In this document: positions 43,437 through 51,161 of the stretch, piece by piece
How positions within the stretch are numbered: position 1 is the first letter of the stretch
Layout: every line of letters starts with the position of its first letter
DNA from: Acidobacteriota bacterium
GTDB lineage: Bacteria > Acidobacteriota > UBA6911 > RPQK01 > DATIPO01
Length of the DNA stretch: 64,000 nucleotides
Direction: 5' to 3'
Assembly: GCA_035471785.1 (NCBI GenBank)
Contig: DATIPQ010000116.1
Location: 26,151 to 90,150 of the forward strand
Program-made: the position numbers and the translations under genes
Notes under the pieces: model-generated
Database searches by the model: none
Seen by the model: the letters and a program-made list of their open reading frames with translations, nothing else
What the model was told of the DNA's origin: nothing

Positions 43437-43463
43437 TGCGGCTGCCCCTTCAGGCCATCAGGC

Positions 43464-43495
43464 GCCCGAGCCTCTGCCGCGGCAGAGGCTCGGGC
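43464..43495 (+). terminator. Intrinsic terminator after the copper oxidase operon
   Basis: Perfect palindrome of 32 bases (GCCCGAGCCTCTGCCGC and complement) followed by CTCTTTTCC. It lies 28 bases after the oxidase stop codon and before the convergent small peptide gene, so it separates the two operons. The U-run is on the plus side. Confidence 0.85.
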
Positions 43496-43524
43496 CTCTT
43501 TTCCGCTAGAGCGACTCCTTTCCG

Positions 43525-43755
43525 CTAGAACTCCAGGCAGTGGAAGTCCCATCCGCTATTGCAGGTGATGTGGCAGCCGTCTGCGAACCCATAGCCGTTG
43601 CAGCTCAAGGCTCCTCCACAAAACCTTAAGTCCTCGCATCCGAAGTTGGAGAAGGACGTGGCGGTGGCGTCCATGGTGTTCACGGCCAGGACAGCCGTCA
43701 CTCCGACGGCCAGCATCAGGCTCAAGGCTATGACGGCAATGATTCTTCGAAACAT
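43525..43755 (-). CDS. Secreted six-cysteine peptide
   Basis: 76 residues. Residues 5-25 are a signal peptide (IIAVIALSLMLAVGVTAVLA), leaving a mature peptide of about 50 residues with six cysteines at 40, 46, 52, 61, 65 and 73, spaced x5, x5, x8, x3, x7, and many Gly, Asn and aromatic residues. AAAGGAG 8 bases before ATG is an unusually strong ribosome site. It is the last gene of a three-gene minus-strand cassette with a one-cysteine thioredoxin-fold protein and a propeller lipoprotein. Even cysteine count suggests three disulfides. The set recalls NVEALA-type peptides beside propeller proteins in Bacteroidota, but the sequence is different. Function unknown. Confidence 0.7.
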   Translation of the reverse strand: MFRRIIAVIALSLMLAVGVTAVLAVNTMDATATSFSNFGCEDLRFCGGALSCNGYGFADGCHITCNSGWDFHCLEF

Positions 43756-43776
43756 GATGGATCTCCTTTGATTGAT

Positions 43777-44352
43777 TTAGCGGTTCTCTGCCCCCCAGCT
43801 CGCACTTAACGCCTTCGAGTTTTCATTCGGGCCGGCTTCTGAGAGCCAGGCAGCCAATTGCCGCGGGCTTGCGGCGGGCCGCAGGCGTCCGTTCACTTGG
43901 AGGAAAAGCGAACCGTTGAGTGTTCGCACAGAACGGCGCTCCTCCAGATGAGTCCACCCAGCCTGTAATTCTTGGTCAGCGACCGTCACCGCGAAGGGCA
44001 ATCCGAAGTTCTCGCGCAAGTTGCGGACGTCGTGTTCCTGGAAGGCGCTTGAAAGAACGATCACCACCCCCAGGCGGGGATGGCTTCTCTCCCATTCCCT
44101 AAGCTGTTCGATAAGCTGATGGGCTCCGCAGGTGGTGTTGATCTTGGAAAAAAGGGCCACGATGCTTGGGGCCGGGAAGTCCTTGGCGGAATTCAAGGAC
44201 GCAAGCGTCTGCGACCCGCTTAGCAACGTGGCTAACTCCTGGCGGGCCTCCTGCAGCGGAGAAGTTGGCTGTGAACGGAACAGCAGCATGACCGCCAGCA
44301 GGGCGAAAATCACAATATTGGCCGCCAGCAGCATGCGGATAAGCGATTTCAT
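43777..44352 (-). CDS. Membrane-anchored thioredoxin-fold protein with one cysteine
   Basis: 191 residues: an N-terminal membrane anchor (MLLAANIVIFALLAVMLLF) and a domain with TlpA/thioredoxin-like strand order: SIVALFSKINTTCGAHQLIEQL, then RLGVVIVLSS, LPFAVTVAD and the late strand SLFLQVNGRL. Where TlpA has CxxC this protein has only C75 (NTTCGAH), and there is no other cysteine. Such one-cysteine forms can act as peroxidase-like or disulfide-exchange partners, or the fold may be non-catalytic. Its position between the lipoprotein and the six-cysteine peptide suggests a link to peptide folding or sensing. Overlaps the upstream gene by 4 bases (ATGA). Confidence 0.65.
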   Translation of the reverse strand: MKSLIRMLLAANIVIFALLAVMLLFRSQPTSPLQEARQELATLLSGSQTLASLNSAKDFPAPSIVALFSKINTTCGAHQLIEQLREWERSHPRLGVVIVLSSAFQEHDVRNLRENFGLPFAVTVADQELQAGWTHLEERRSVRTLNGSLFLQVNGRLRPAASPRQLAAWLSEAGPNENSKALSASWGAENR

Positions 44353-45497
44353 GACAGCGGCTCCTCGCTCTTGGAGTCCGGCGCCAACTCCAACAGCACA
44401 TGATGGGGTTCTTGTGGGAATGGCGGATTGCGCAGAGCCAAGACCAGAAAAACAGGCTCATGCCGGGCCCCGCCCCGAACATCCAGCCCGTTCAAGTCCA
44501 GGAGCTGGAGATTGTCATCCTGCCAGCGATAGCGTGCCTTTTCGCGGCCCTCGAAGTCGAGGCGAAGGATCTCCACGAAGGGAAGGTGCAGCAACACGAA
44601 AAGTTCCTTGCCGTCCAGCACCAAGTCGGCTGTGTAACGGGGTGCCAGCAAGGAGCGGCCTTGCCCGCCCGTCAAAGGCCAACGAGCGGCAGCCCGCACT
44701 TCCCGAAAGAGCGGATGCTTGATCTGGCGGGCGGCTATTTCCCGGCCCGAACCAGTATCGAATACGCGTAACACCGGCTCGCGTTGCCCCAGCGCCCAGA
44801 GCCGGCCGAAGCCGGAGGCCAAAAAGACGTTATCCAGCAAGCCCCGCCAGGCCTCCTGCGAACTGCGCTGTCCCAAGCCGGCTATCTTGCGTCCGCTTGC
44901 GTCGAGATGAATCAGCAGGGGCTGGTCCGGACGCGCTCGCGTCCAGCGGGGATTGACCCAAATCGAGCCGTCGGGCAGGACCGTGAAGTCGAAGAGGTTG
45001 TAATAGGTGTGGAAGGAGAAGAGCCGCTCCCCCGAGCTCCCAAAGGAATCGATCCGTCCGCTCACGTCCACGTACACCATGCCGCCCTGAATCTCCAGAT
45101 TGAGAGGATAATCGTCGAGGCGGGGAGTGAAGGGCCGCCAGCCGGAGAGGTCGGGCCGGAAACTGACAACTTGCCGGCGCTCCTGCTCGGCTGCGTGAAT
45201 GTCTTGAGATGGGCCATAAGCCGGAGCCCCGGCCAGTCGGAGCGAGGCGCCCCCTTCGTTTCCCAGGTCCGGAAAGCTGCCCACAACCCGTAACGGAAGG
45301 GCGTGGGATAACTCGACATTCCGCAGCGCTTCCAGCTCGATCGTCAGTTCCTTGGCGAAGCTGATTTCAGGGTGATCCCCGGATTCCGGTGACGGCGGCG
45401 CCTGCAATGAACAGGCACCAGCCGAGGCCATGGTCAGCCACACCAACAGGCGCGCCGCCTTGCCGGGCCTCACGCTTCGTGCAACAGCGAGATGCAT
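44349..45497 (-). CDS. Six-bladed beta-propeller lipoprotein
   Basis: 382 residues. The N-terminus is a lipoprotein-type signal with C29 after LVWLTMASAGA; the -3 residue is Ala, slightly off the lipobox consensus. The body has propeller-type repeats (GGMVYVDVSGRIDSFGSSGERLF; DGSIWVNPRW; LLIHLDASGRKIAGLGQ; LRVFDTGSGREI; LRLDFEGREKARYRW), like the 6-bladed propellers found with small Cys-rich peptides in Bacteroidota. First gene of the cassette, 62 bases behind a good sigma-70-type promoter. Binding of a secreted ligand at the outer membrane or cell surface is a reasonable inference, not shown. Confidence 0.7.
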   Translation of the reverse strand: MHLAVARSVRPGKAARLLVWLTMASAGACSLQAPPSPESGDHPEISFAKELTIELEALRNVELSHALPLRVVGSFPDLGNEGGASLRLAGAPAYGPSQDIHAAEQERRQVVSFRPDLSGWRPFTPRLDDYPLNLEIQGGMVYVDVSGRIDSFGSSGERLFSFHTYYNLFDFTVLPDGSIWVNPRWTRARPDQPLLIHLDASGRKIAGLGQRSSQEAWRGLLDNVFLASGFGRLWALGQREPVLRVFDTGSGREIAARQIKHPLFREVRAAARWPLTGGQGRSLLAPRYTADLVLDGKELFVLLHLPFVEILRLDFEGREKARYRWQDDNLQLLDLNGLDVRGGARHEPVFLVLALRNPPFPQEPHHVLLELAPDSKSEEPLS

Positions 45498-45558
45498 TTG
45501 TAAAAATAGTTATTAGGCTACCGGGACAAGTTGTCTGCTTTTTGCAGTGGTGCTAAGC

Positions 45559-45588
45559 AGTATACATTTTTAGCAAACATCTCGTCAA
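45559..45588 (-). promoter_or_regulatory. Sigma-70-type promoter of the six-cysteine peptide cassette
   Basis: On the minus strand TTGACG (45588-45583) and TATACT (45564-45559) are separated by 18 bases. Both differ from consensus at one position. The -10 lies 61 bases before the ATG of the propeller lipoprotein gene. The surrounding 110 bases are markedly AT-rich for this genome. This is the clearest promoter in the window. Confidence 0.7.
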
Positions 45589-45750
45589 GACGAATGAGCC
45601 AAGTCGGTTCATTTAAACCAGAGACTTGACAATTGGAATCGACAGACAGCCTTGGCCTCCACAACCTCTGGGGCGGAGCCGCCGCATCCTCGCGGCGACC
45701 GCTTGAGTGGACATGAGTGCCTGGTGGCCTTTTTGCTATCTTCTAATGTC

Positions 45751-47316
45751 ATGCGATCCATCCGCGCTCTCGGCCTTTCTCTGGCGGCTGTTCTCCTCTT
45801 GTTGTTGGCGGGGGCTCTGGCTCAGCTCGGCCCCGACGCCCAGCGTGGACGGGAGATCTACAAGCGGGGGACGGCTCCAGACAGCGAGGAGATCATCGCC
45901 GTCATCTCGGGCAGCGGGACGCGCATTCCGGCCGCCGCCATGCCCTGCGAAAGCTGCCATGGCATCGAGGGGGTAAGCTCCGTCCAGGGATCGCTTTCGC
46001 CCAGCGACATCTCCTGGCCGGCCTTGACCCGCCCCATGCAAAGCGAAAAGCGCAGCCGTCCCGCCTACGACGAGGCCAAACTGCGCCGCAGCATCACCTT
46101 GGGATACGACTCGGCGGGCAATGAACTGTCGGCTTCAATGCCCCGCTACCTTTTCACCCGCAAAGATCTGGACGACCTGGTGGAATACATGAAGACGCTG
46201 GGCACCGGGCAAGAGCCGGGACTCAGCCACGAAGCCATCGCCTTGGCCACGCTGTTGCCGGCCCAAGGCCGTCTGGCCGAGCAGGGCACGGCGGTCGAGG
46301 CCGCCCTGCGGGCCGGGCTGCAAGAGATCAACCAGGGCGGGGGCGTTGCGGGACGCCGGCTTAAGCTGCAGGTGGTCGAGGCCCCTCTCGACCCTTCCCA
46401 GCGGCTGGAAGCGATGCGCGCCTTGCTGCAAGATGGCTCGGTGTTCGCCCTGGTTTCGCCCTTCTTCATCGGGGCCGAGGAACTGATGAGCGGCTTGGCC
46501 GAGGAATTCGGCGTCCCCGTCATCGCTCCCATGACCCTGCGGCCCCGGTTGGGGGATCCGGTCAATCCCTACGTCTTCTACCTGCAGGCGGGACTGCAGG
46601 ACCAATGCCGGGCCATGATCCGCTTCGCTTCCAGCGCCGCTGGCTCGAACCAGCCCCAGGTCTCGGTGCTGGTCTCTTCCGACGGGCGTTTCGACCGGGC
46701 GGCCCAGGCGGTGGAGGCCCAGGCGGCGGCCCTGGGATGGCCCGCGCCGCGCCGCGCGGTGTGTCCGCCCCAGGGCTGCCACCAGGCGATCTTCGAAAGC
46801 TTGAGGAAGGCTGAGAGCGACATCCTGGTCGTGCTGCTGCCCGCTCCTCAGGTCAGGCCGACCTTGCGCCAGGCTGATCAGGCGGGGTGGCGTCCGCGGG
46901 TGTTCTTGCCCTCGCTGCTTTTCTCGGCCGCTCTCTTCGGGGCTCCCGGGGACTTCACGGGACGTCTTTTTGTCTCCTATCCCGTCCTGCCTCCTGATCT
47001 GCCCCCAAAAGGCCGCGACAGAATGCGGCAGATGGCCCTCTCCGAGGACTTGGCGGAGGACTATCGGTTGTTGCAGGCCGGCGTCCTGGGCGCTGTGGAG
47101 GTGCTGGCCGAGGGGCTGAGGAGAGCGGGCAGAGAGGTCGGCCAACGCCGTCTAGTGCTTCAGCTTCAAACGCTGCAGGGCTACGCCACCGGATTTACAC
47201 GGCCTGTCACCTACAGTCCTTACCGGCGTGTCGGGATTCTGGGCGCCCATGTTGTTCCGGTAGACCTGGCGGGTTCCCGGCTGGAGCTACCCGGGGTGTG
47301 GGTGGAGTTGAATTAG
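45751..47316 (+). CDS. Cytochrome c fused to a LivK-type periplasmic binding protein
   Basis: 521 residues. After a signal peptide (LGLSLAAVLLLLLAGALAQ) comes a small cytochrome c domain (about 28-150): heme motif C66-E-S-C69-H70 and a candidate distal Met in ELSASMPRYLF, with the usual DLDDLVEYMKTL helix at its end. Residues about 160-515 form a two-lobed binding protein of the Leu/Ile/Val type (AALRAGLQEINQGGGVAGRRLKLQVVE; FGVPVIAPMTLRP; VFYLQAGLQDQCRAMIRFA). No permease or ATPase gene is adjacent. The fusion could couple ligand binding to electron flow or to redox sensing. ATG 45751 is chosen since the 33-codon extension lacks homology. Confidence 0.82.
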   Translation: MRSIRALGLSLAAVLLLLLAGALAQLGPDAQRGREIYKRGTAPDSEEIIAVISGSGTRIPAAAMPCESCHGIEGVSSVQGSLSPSDISWPALTRPMQSEKRSRPAYDEAKLRRSITLGYDSAGNELSASMPRYLFTRKDLDDLVEYMKTLGTGQEPGLSHEAIALATLLPAQGRLAEQGTAVEAALRAGLQEINQGGGVAGRRLKLQVVEAPLDPSQRLEAMRALLQDGSVFALVSPFFIGAEELMSGLAEEFGVPVIAPMTLRPRLGDPVNPYVFYLQAGLQDQCRAMIRFASSAAGSNQPQVSVLVSSDGRFDRAAQAVEAQAAALGWPAPRRAVCPPQGCHQAIFESLRKAESDILVVLLPAPQVRPTLRQADQAGWRPRVFLPSLLFSAALFGAPGDFTGRLFVSYPVLPPDLPPKGRDRMRQMALSEDLAEDYRLLQAGVLGAVEVLAEGLRRAGREVGQRRLVLQLQTLQGYATGFTRPVTYSPYRRVGILGAHVVPVDLAGSRLELPGVWVELN

Positions 47317-47403
47317 GGGCTGGCGGGCTGGAGCGCCAGCCGGGCCAGTTCGCCGAGTTGAGGCATTGCCTGAAGGGCCGCGGGGATGCGGCTTGCGCCT
47401 ACC

Positions 47404-48774
47404 TCAGGCCAACTTGGCGAACTCTTCCAGGAAGTGGGCGGCGGCGCGCAGGCCTCCGTAGAAATTGTCGAGGTTGAGGTGTTCGTTGGGGGCGTGAGCG
47501 TTTTCGTCGGGCAGTCCGATCCCCAGCAACACGGTGGGGACGTTGAGGGCCTCGGCGAAGGTGGCCACCACCGGAATCGATCCGCCCTCGCGCTGGAAGA
47601 CCGGACGCTTGCCGAATCCCTGCTCGATGGCGTTGGCGGCGGCTTTCAGGGCCGGGTGATCGAGGGGGGCTACCCAGGGCTGGCCGCCGTGCAGACGGGT
47701 GACTTTGACGTTCACATAGTCGGGAGCCAGCGACAGCACGTGCTTCTCGAAGAGGTCTTCGATCTTGTGCGGGTCCTGATCGGGAGCCAGACGCATGGAG
47801 ACCTTGGCCATGGCTTTCTCGGGCAGGACGGTCTTGGCCCCTTCTCCCGTGAATCCGCTCAGCAGTCCGTTGACCTCCAGGGTAGGACGCGCCCACACCT
47901 GCTCCAGCGGCGTGAAGCCCTTTTCTCCCGCCAGCCCTTTCAGTCCCAGCGACTTCTTGAATTCCTCTTTGTCGAAGGGCAGCGAGGCGAACTCGTCGCG
48001 TTCGGCCTGAGTCAGCTCGCGCACGTCGTCGTAGAAGCCGGGGATGGTGATGCGGTCATCTTCGTCCTTGAGAGCCGCGATGATTTGGGCCAGCACGAAA
48101 GCCGGGTTGGGGACCGGTCCACCGAAGGACCCCGAGTGCAGGTCGGTGTTGGCTCCCTGTACGTCGACCTGGCAGTAAGCCAGTCCCCGCAGCCCGTAGC
48201 AGATGGAGGGCACGCCCTTGGCGAACATGGCGGTGTCGGAGATGAGCACGCAGTCGGCCTTGAGCTTTTCAGCGTTCTTCTCGATGAAGGGATCGAGGTG
48301 GCTGCTGCCGATTTCCTCCTCGCCCTCGATCAGGAACTTGACGTTGACCGGCAGTTGCTTGCCCAGCTTGTGGTAGGCTTCGCAGCTCTTGAAATGGATG
48401 ATCACCTGCCCCTTGTCGTCGGCCGATCCGCGGGCGTAGAGGTTGCCGTCGCGCACGGTGGGCTCGAAGGGGCCGCTCTTCCACAGCTCGATGGGGTCCA
48501 CCGGCTGCACGTCGTAGTGGCCGTAGACCAGCACGGTGGGTTTGGAGGGATCGGCGATCTTCTCGCCGTAGACCAGGGGATGGCCGGGAGTCTTGATGAC
48601 CTCCACTTGCTCCATGCCGGCTGCGGTCAACTGGTCGGCCACGAAGCGCGCCGCCCGGGCCACATCGTCCTTGTGGGCTGGGTCAGTGGAGACGCTGGGG
48701 ATCTTCAGGAACTGGCCCAGTTCTTCCAGGTAGCGTTCACGGTTTTTGTCGATGTAGTTAATGACGTCCTGCAT
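47404..48774 (-). CDS. M20 family dipeptidase
   Basis: 456-residue zinc metallopeptidase. VLVYGHYDVQPV supplies the first metal His and Asp, LYARGSADDKG the bridging Asp, FLIEGEEEIGSSHL the catalytic and metal Glu residues, DTAMFAKG the next Asp and the C-terminal NEHLNLDNFYGGLRA the last His. A dimerisation domain lies in the middle (about 210-330). Closest in pattern to cytosolic carnosinase-like dipeptidases, which split dipeptides after transport into the cell. No signal peptide. Flanked upstream by an intergenic hairpin repeat. Confidence 0.94.
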   Translation of the reverse strand: MQDVINYIDKNRERYLEELGQFLKIPSVSTDPAHKDDVARAARFVADQLTAAGMEQVEVIKTPGHPLVYGEKIADPSKPTVLVYGHYDVQPVDPIELWKSGPFEPTVRDGNLYARGSADDKGQVIIHFKSCEAYHKLGKQLPVNVKFLIEGEEEIGSSHLDPFIEKNAEKLKADCVLISDTAMFAKGVPSICYGLRGLAYCQVDVQGANTDLHSGSFGGPVPNPAFVLAQIIAALKDEDDRITIPGFYDDVRELTQAERDEFASLPFDKEEFKKSLGLKGLAGEKGFTPLEQVWARPTLEVNGLLSGFTGEGAKTVLPEKAMAKVSMRLAPDQDPHKIEDLFEKHVLSLAPDYVNVKVTRLHGGQPWVAPLDHPALKAAANAIEQGFGKRPVFQREGGSIPVVATFAEALNVPTVLLGIGLPDENAHAPNEHLNLDNFYGGLRAAAHFLEEFAKLA

Positions 48775-48786
48775 GATGGTGTTCCT

Positions 48787-48956
48787 TATGCACGGTGGGT
48801 GCGGCCGAGCCGCCTCGCTGTGCTATTTCACGCTTTCAGCGTTTCTCTTTGTTTGTATCCCGAACCCAGGGTGCCGCTCGGTCGCTGCGCTCCATCGCTC
48901 TACCCTGGGTAGCCGATGGCTCGCCTGCAGCGAGCCGGACTCGACTTTTCCCTTTG
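48787..48956. repeat. Intergenic hairpin repeat related to the MITE core
   Basis: Between the M20 peptidase and purB. It shares with the TA-flanked elements CACGCTTTCAGCGTTT, ACCCAGGGTG, a central GC-rich hairpin, CTACCCTGGGTAGCCGATGGC and GCTCGCCTGCAGCGAGCCGGACT, but has no GTGC termini or TA flanks. ACCCAGGGT and ACCCTGGGT are exact complements and would give a long stem. With the copy at 21326 it shows that the core occurs on its own. Confidence 0.55.
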
Positions 48957-48987
48957 ATCTGCCTGGGACACGGTCTGGCCGCATCAC

Positions 48988-50286
48988 TCAGTGTGCGCCG
49001 AAGACGCGCTCGAAGACGGCGTCGACGTGCTTGATCTTATCTTCCAGGCTGAAAGCCTGTTCGATGTCGGCTTCCGAGAGATGGGAGCGGATGTCGGAGT
49101 CGTTGAGGATGAGGGTCTTGAAGTCGGCGCCCTCGTCCCAAACCTTCATGGCGTTGCGCTGGACCCATCCGTAGGCCACCTCGCGCAAGACCCCGCGCCG
49201 GGCCAGTTCGAGGAGCAGTCTCCCCGAATAAACCAGGCCTCCCGTCAATTCGATATTCTCTCGCATCCGCCCTTCGTCCACAACCAATCCCTCCAGGACA
49301 CGGCGCAGCCGGATGGTGAGGAAATGGGCCAGAGTGGTGCTGTCGGGCAGGATAACCCGTTCGGCCGAAGAGTGGGAGATGTCGCGCTCGTGCCACAGGG
49401 GCACGTTGTCCAGCGCCACTTGGGCATTGGCGCGCAGGACGCGCGAGAGTCCGCTGATGTTTTCGCAGTTGATGGGATTGCGCTTGTGGGGCATGGACGA
49501 GCTGCCTTTCTGGCTCTTGGCGAAGGGCTCGCGGGCCTCCCGCACCTCGGTGCGCTGCAAGTGGCGGACTTCGACGGCCATCTTGTCGTAGCTGGCTCCC
49601 AGAATGGCCAGGGTGCAGAGGTATTCAGCGTGACGGTCGCGCTGAAGGGTCTGGGTGGAGGCGGCGGCGAATCCGATGCCGAGCTTGGCGCAGACGGCCT
49701 CTTCCACCTCCGGCGGAAGGTGGGAGAAGGACCCCACCGGGCCGCTGATCTTACCCACTTCAAGCGTCTTGCGGGCCCGGCGGAAGCGCTCCCGGTTGCG
49801 TTCCATCTCCGAGAACCACACCGCCAGCTTGAGTCCCAGCGTGGTGGGCTCGGCGTGGACGCCGTGAGTGCGTCCCATCATCGGGAGGTGTTTGTAGCGT
49901 TGGGCCTGTTGGCGCAACACCTGCAAGAGCTGCAGGATCTCCTCTTCGATCAGTTCCGAAGCTTCCCGCACCCGCAGAGCTTGAGCCGTATCGACCACGT
50001 CGGTGGAGGTCAGCCCCAGGTGGATGAAGCGCGATTCCGGGCCTACGTGCTCGGCCAGCGCGGTCGTGAAGGCGATGACGTCATGGCGGGTCTCACGTTC
50101 GATTTCGTGGATGCGCTCCACCTCGAAGCGGGCCTTCTGGCGGATCACCTCCACGGCCTCCGAGGGAATCTCGTCCCGCTCGGCCAGGACTTCGCAGACG
50201 GCGATCTCGACGTCCAGCCACTTTTGAAACTTGTTGCGTTCGCTCCAGACCCGCGCCATCTCAGGCCGGGTGTATCGATCGATCAT
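48988..50286 (-). CDS. purB: Adenylosuccinate lyase
   Basis: Acts twice in purine synthesis, splitting SAICAR and adenylosuccinate. 432 residues. The fumarase/lyase signature SSSMPHKRNPINCENISG is complete with its flexible-loop serine; TSTDVVDTAQALRVREA and GRTHGVHAEPTTLG carry the substrate-binding residues and the catalytic His. Length matches the short bacterial type. Alone on its strand between a repeat and coaE. Confidence 0.97.
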   Translation of the reverse strand: MIDRYTRPEMARVWSERNKFQKWLDVEIAVCEVLAERDEIPSEAVEVIRQKARFEVERIHEIERETRHDVIAFTTALAEHVGPESRFIHLGLTSTDVVDTAQALRVREASELIEEEILQLLQVLRQQAQRYKHLPMMGRTHGVHAEPTTLGLKLAVWFSEMERNRERFRRARKTLEVGKISGPVGSFSHLPPEVEEAVCAKLGIGFAAASTQTLQRDRHAEYLCTLAILGASYDKMAVEVRHLQRTEVREAREPFAKSQKGSSSMPHKRNPINCENISGLSRVLRANAQVALDNVPLWHERDISHSSAERVILPDSTTLAHFLTIRLRRVLEGLVVDEGRMRENIELTGGLVYSGRLLLELARRGVLREVAYGWVQRNAMKVWDEGADFKTLILNDSDIRSHLSEADIEQAFSLEDKIKHVDAVFERVFGAH

Positions 50287-50428
50287 AAAGGCAATATGTC
50301 GCGTCCTTCCTCACGGGTCAAGTCTCGCGCCTTGCCGCCGCGCTCTCTACCTTGAAGTCAGCCGGCCTCGCTGGAGGCCAGCCCAAGCTGGTCCGGGCCT
50401 GTACTGAAGGTCTTCCCCTGTCCTGGCA

Positions 50429-51055
50429 CTATGATTTAGAGCGCGAGGCTTGCTCCATCAGCTTCTGATAGACCTCGCGGGTCTGACGCAGGGCCGACTC
50501 GCGATCTCCGGAATTGTCGATGACGAAATCGGCGAAGTCGCGCTTGTGCTGGACCGGCATCTGGCTGCGGACCCGCCGCAACGCCTCTTGACGGGTGAGC
50601 TGGTCACGCTGCATGAGCCGCTTGACCTGCTGCTCTTGAGGGCAGAAGACCACTACCAGAGCGTCATAACGGCGGTAGGATCCTGTTTCGATCATGAGAG
50701 CGGCATCCACGACCGCCAGGGCGGGACGCTCTTCCGGCGGACGCCTCCCCAGGTCCTCCAGCCACTGCTTCTGAAAGCGAAACACCTCCGGATGCACGAT
50801 GGCGTTGAGCCTCTCCCGTGCTTGGCGGTCGGAGAAAACGATGGCCGCCAGCTTGGCCCGGTCAAGCTGGCCGCGGCGGTCGAAGACCCGGAATCCGAAG
50901 GCCCGGGCTATGCGTTTCAGCGCCGGACTGCCGGGCTGGACGGCCTTGCGGGCTAAATCGTCGGCGTCCACCGTGGCCGCTCCCAAACGTTGCAGCTCGC
51001 GGCGCACCAAAGATTTTCCGCAGGCGATGCCGCCTGTGAGTCCAACCGTCAGCAT
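50429..51055 (-). CDS. coaE: Dephospho-CoA kinase
   Basis: Last step of coenzyme A synthesis. 208 residues; P-loop VGLTGGIACGKS at 4-15, then VDADDLARKAVQPG with the catalytic Asp, and HPEVFRFQKQWL and VVFCPQEQQVKRLMQRD of the CoA and lid regions. The ATG at 51055 places the P-loop at the usual distance from the N-terminus. Confidence 0.96.
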   Translation of the reverse strand: MLTVGLTGGIACGKSLVRRELQRLGAATVDADDLARKAVQPGSPALKRIARAFGFRVFDRRGQLDRAKLAAIVFSDRQARERLNAIVHPEVFRFQKQWLEDLGRRPPEERPALAVVDAALMIETGSYRRYDALVVVFCPQEQQVKRLMQRDQLTRQEALRRVRSQMPVQHKRDFADFVIDNSGDRESALRQTREVYQKLMEQASRSKS

Positions 51056-51161
51056 GCTTCTCCTGGGGCCGCGGGGTGCAGCCGATGCGTTTCTCACACC
51101 GATTCACCCCGGGCCGAGGTCAGGCCCCCGTGTGGCGGTGGCCGAATGAAGTCGCTCAGTC

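Noticed and set aside
45626-45631. TTGACA as a plus-strand -35 for the cytochrome-binding protein fusion
   Set aside because: No -10-like hexamer at 16-19 bases downstream.
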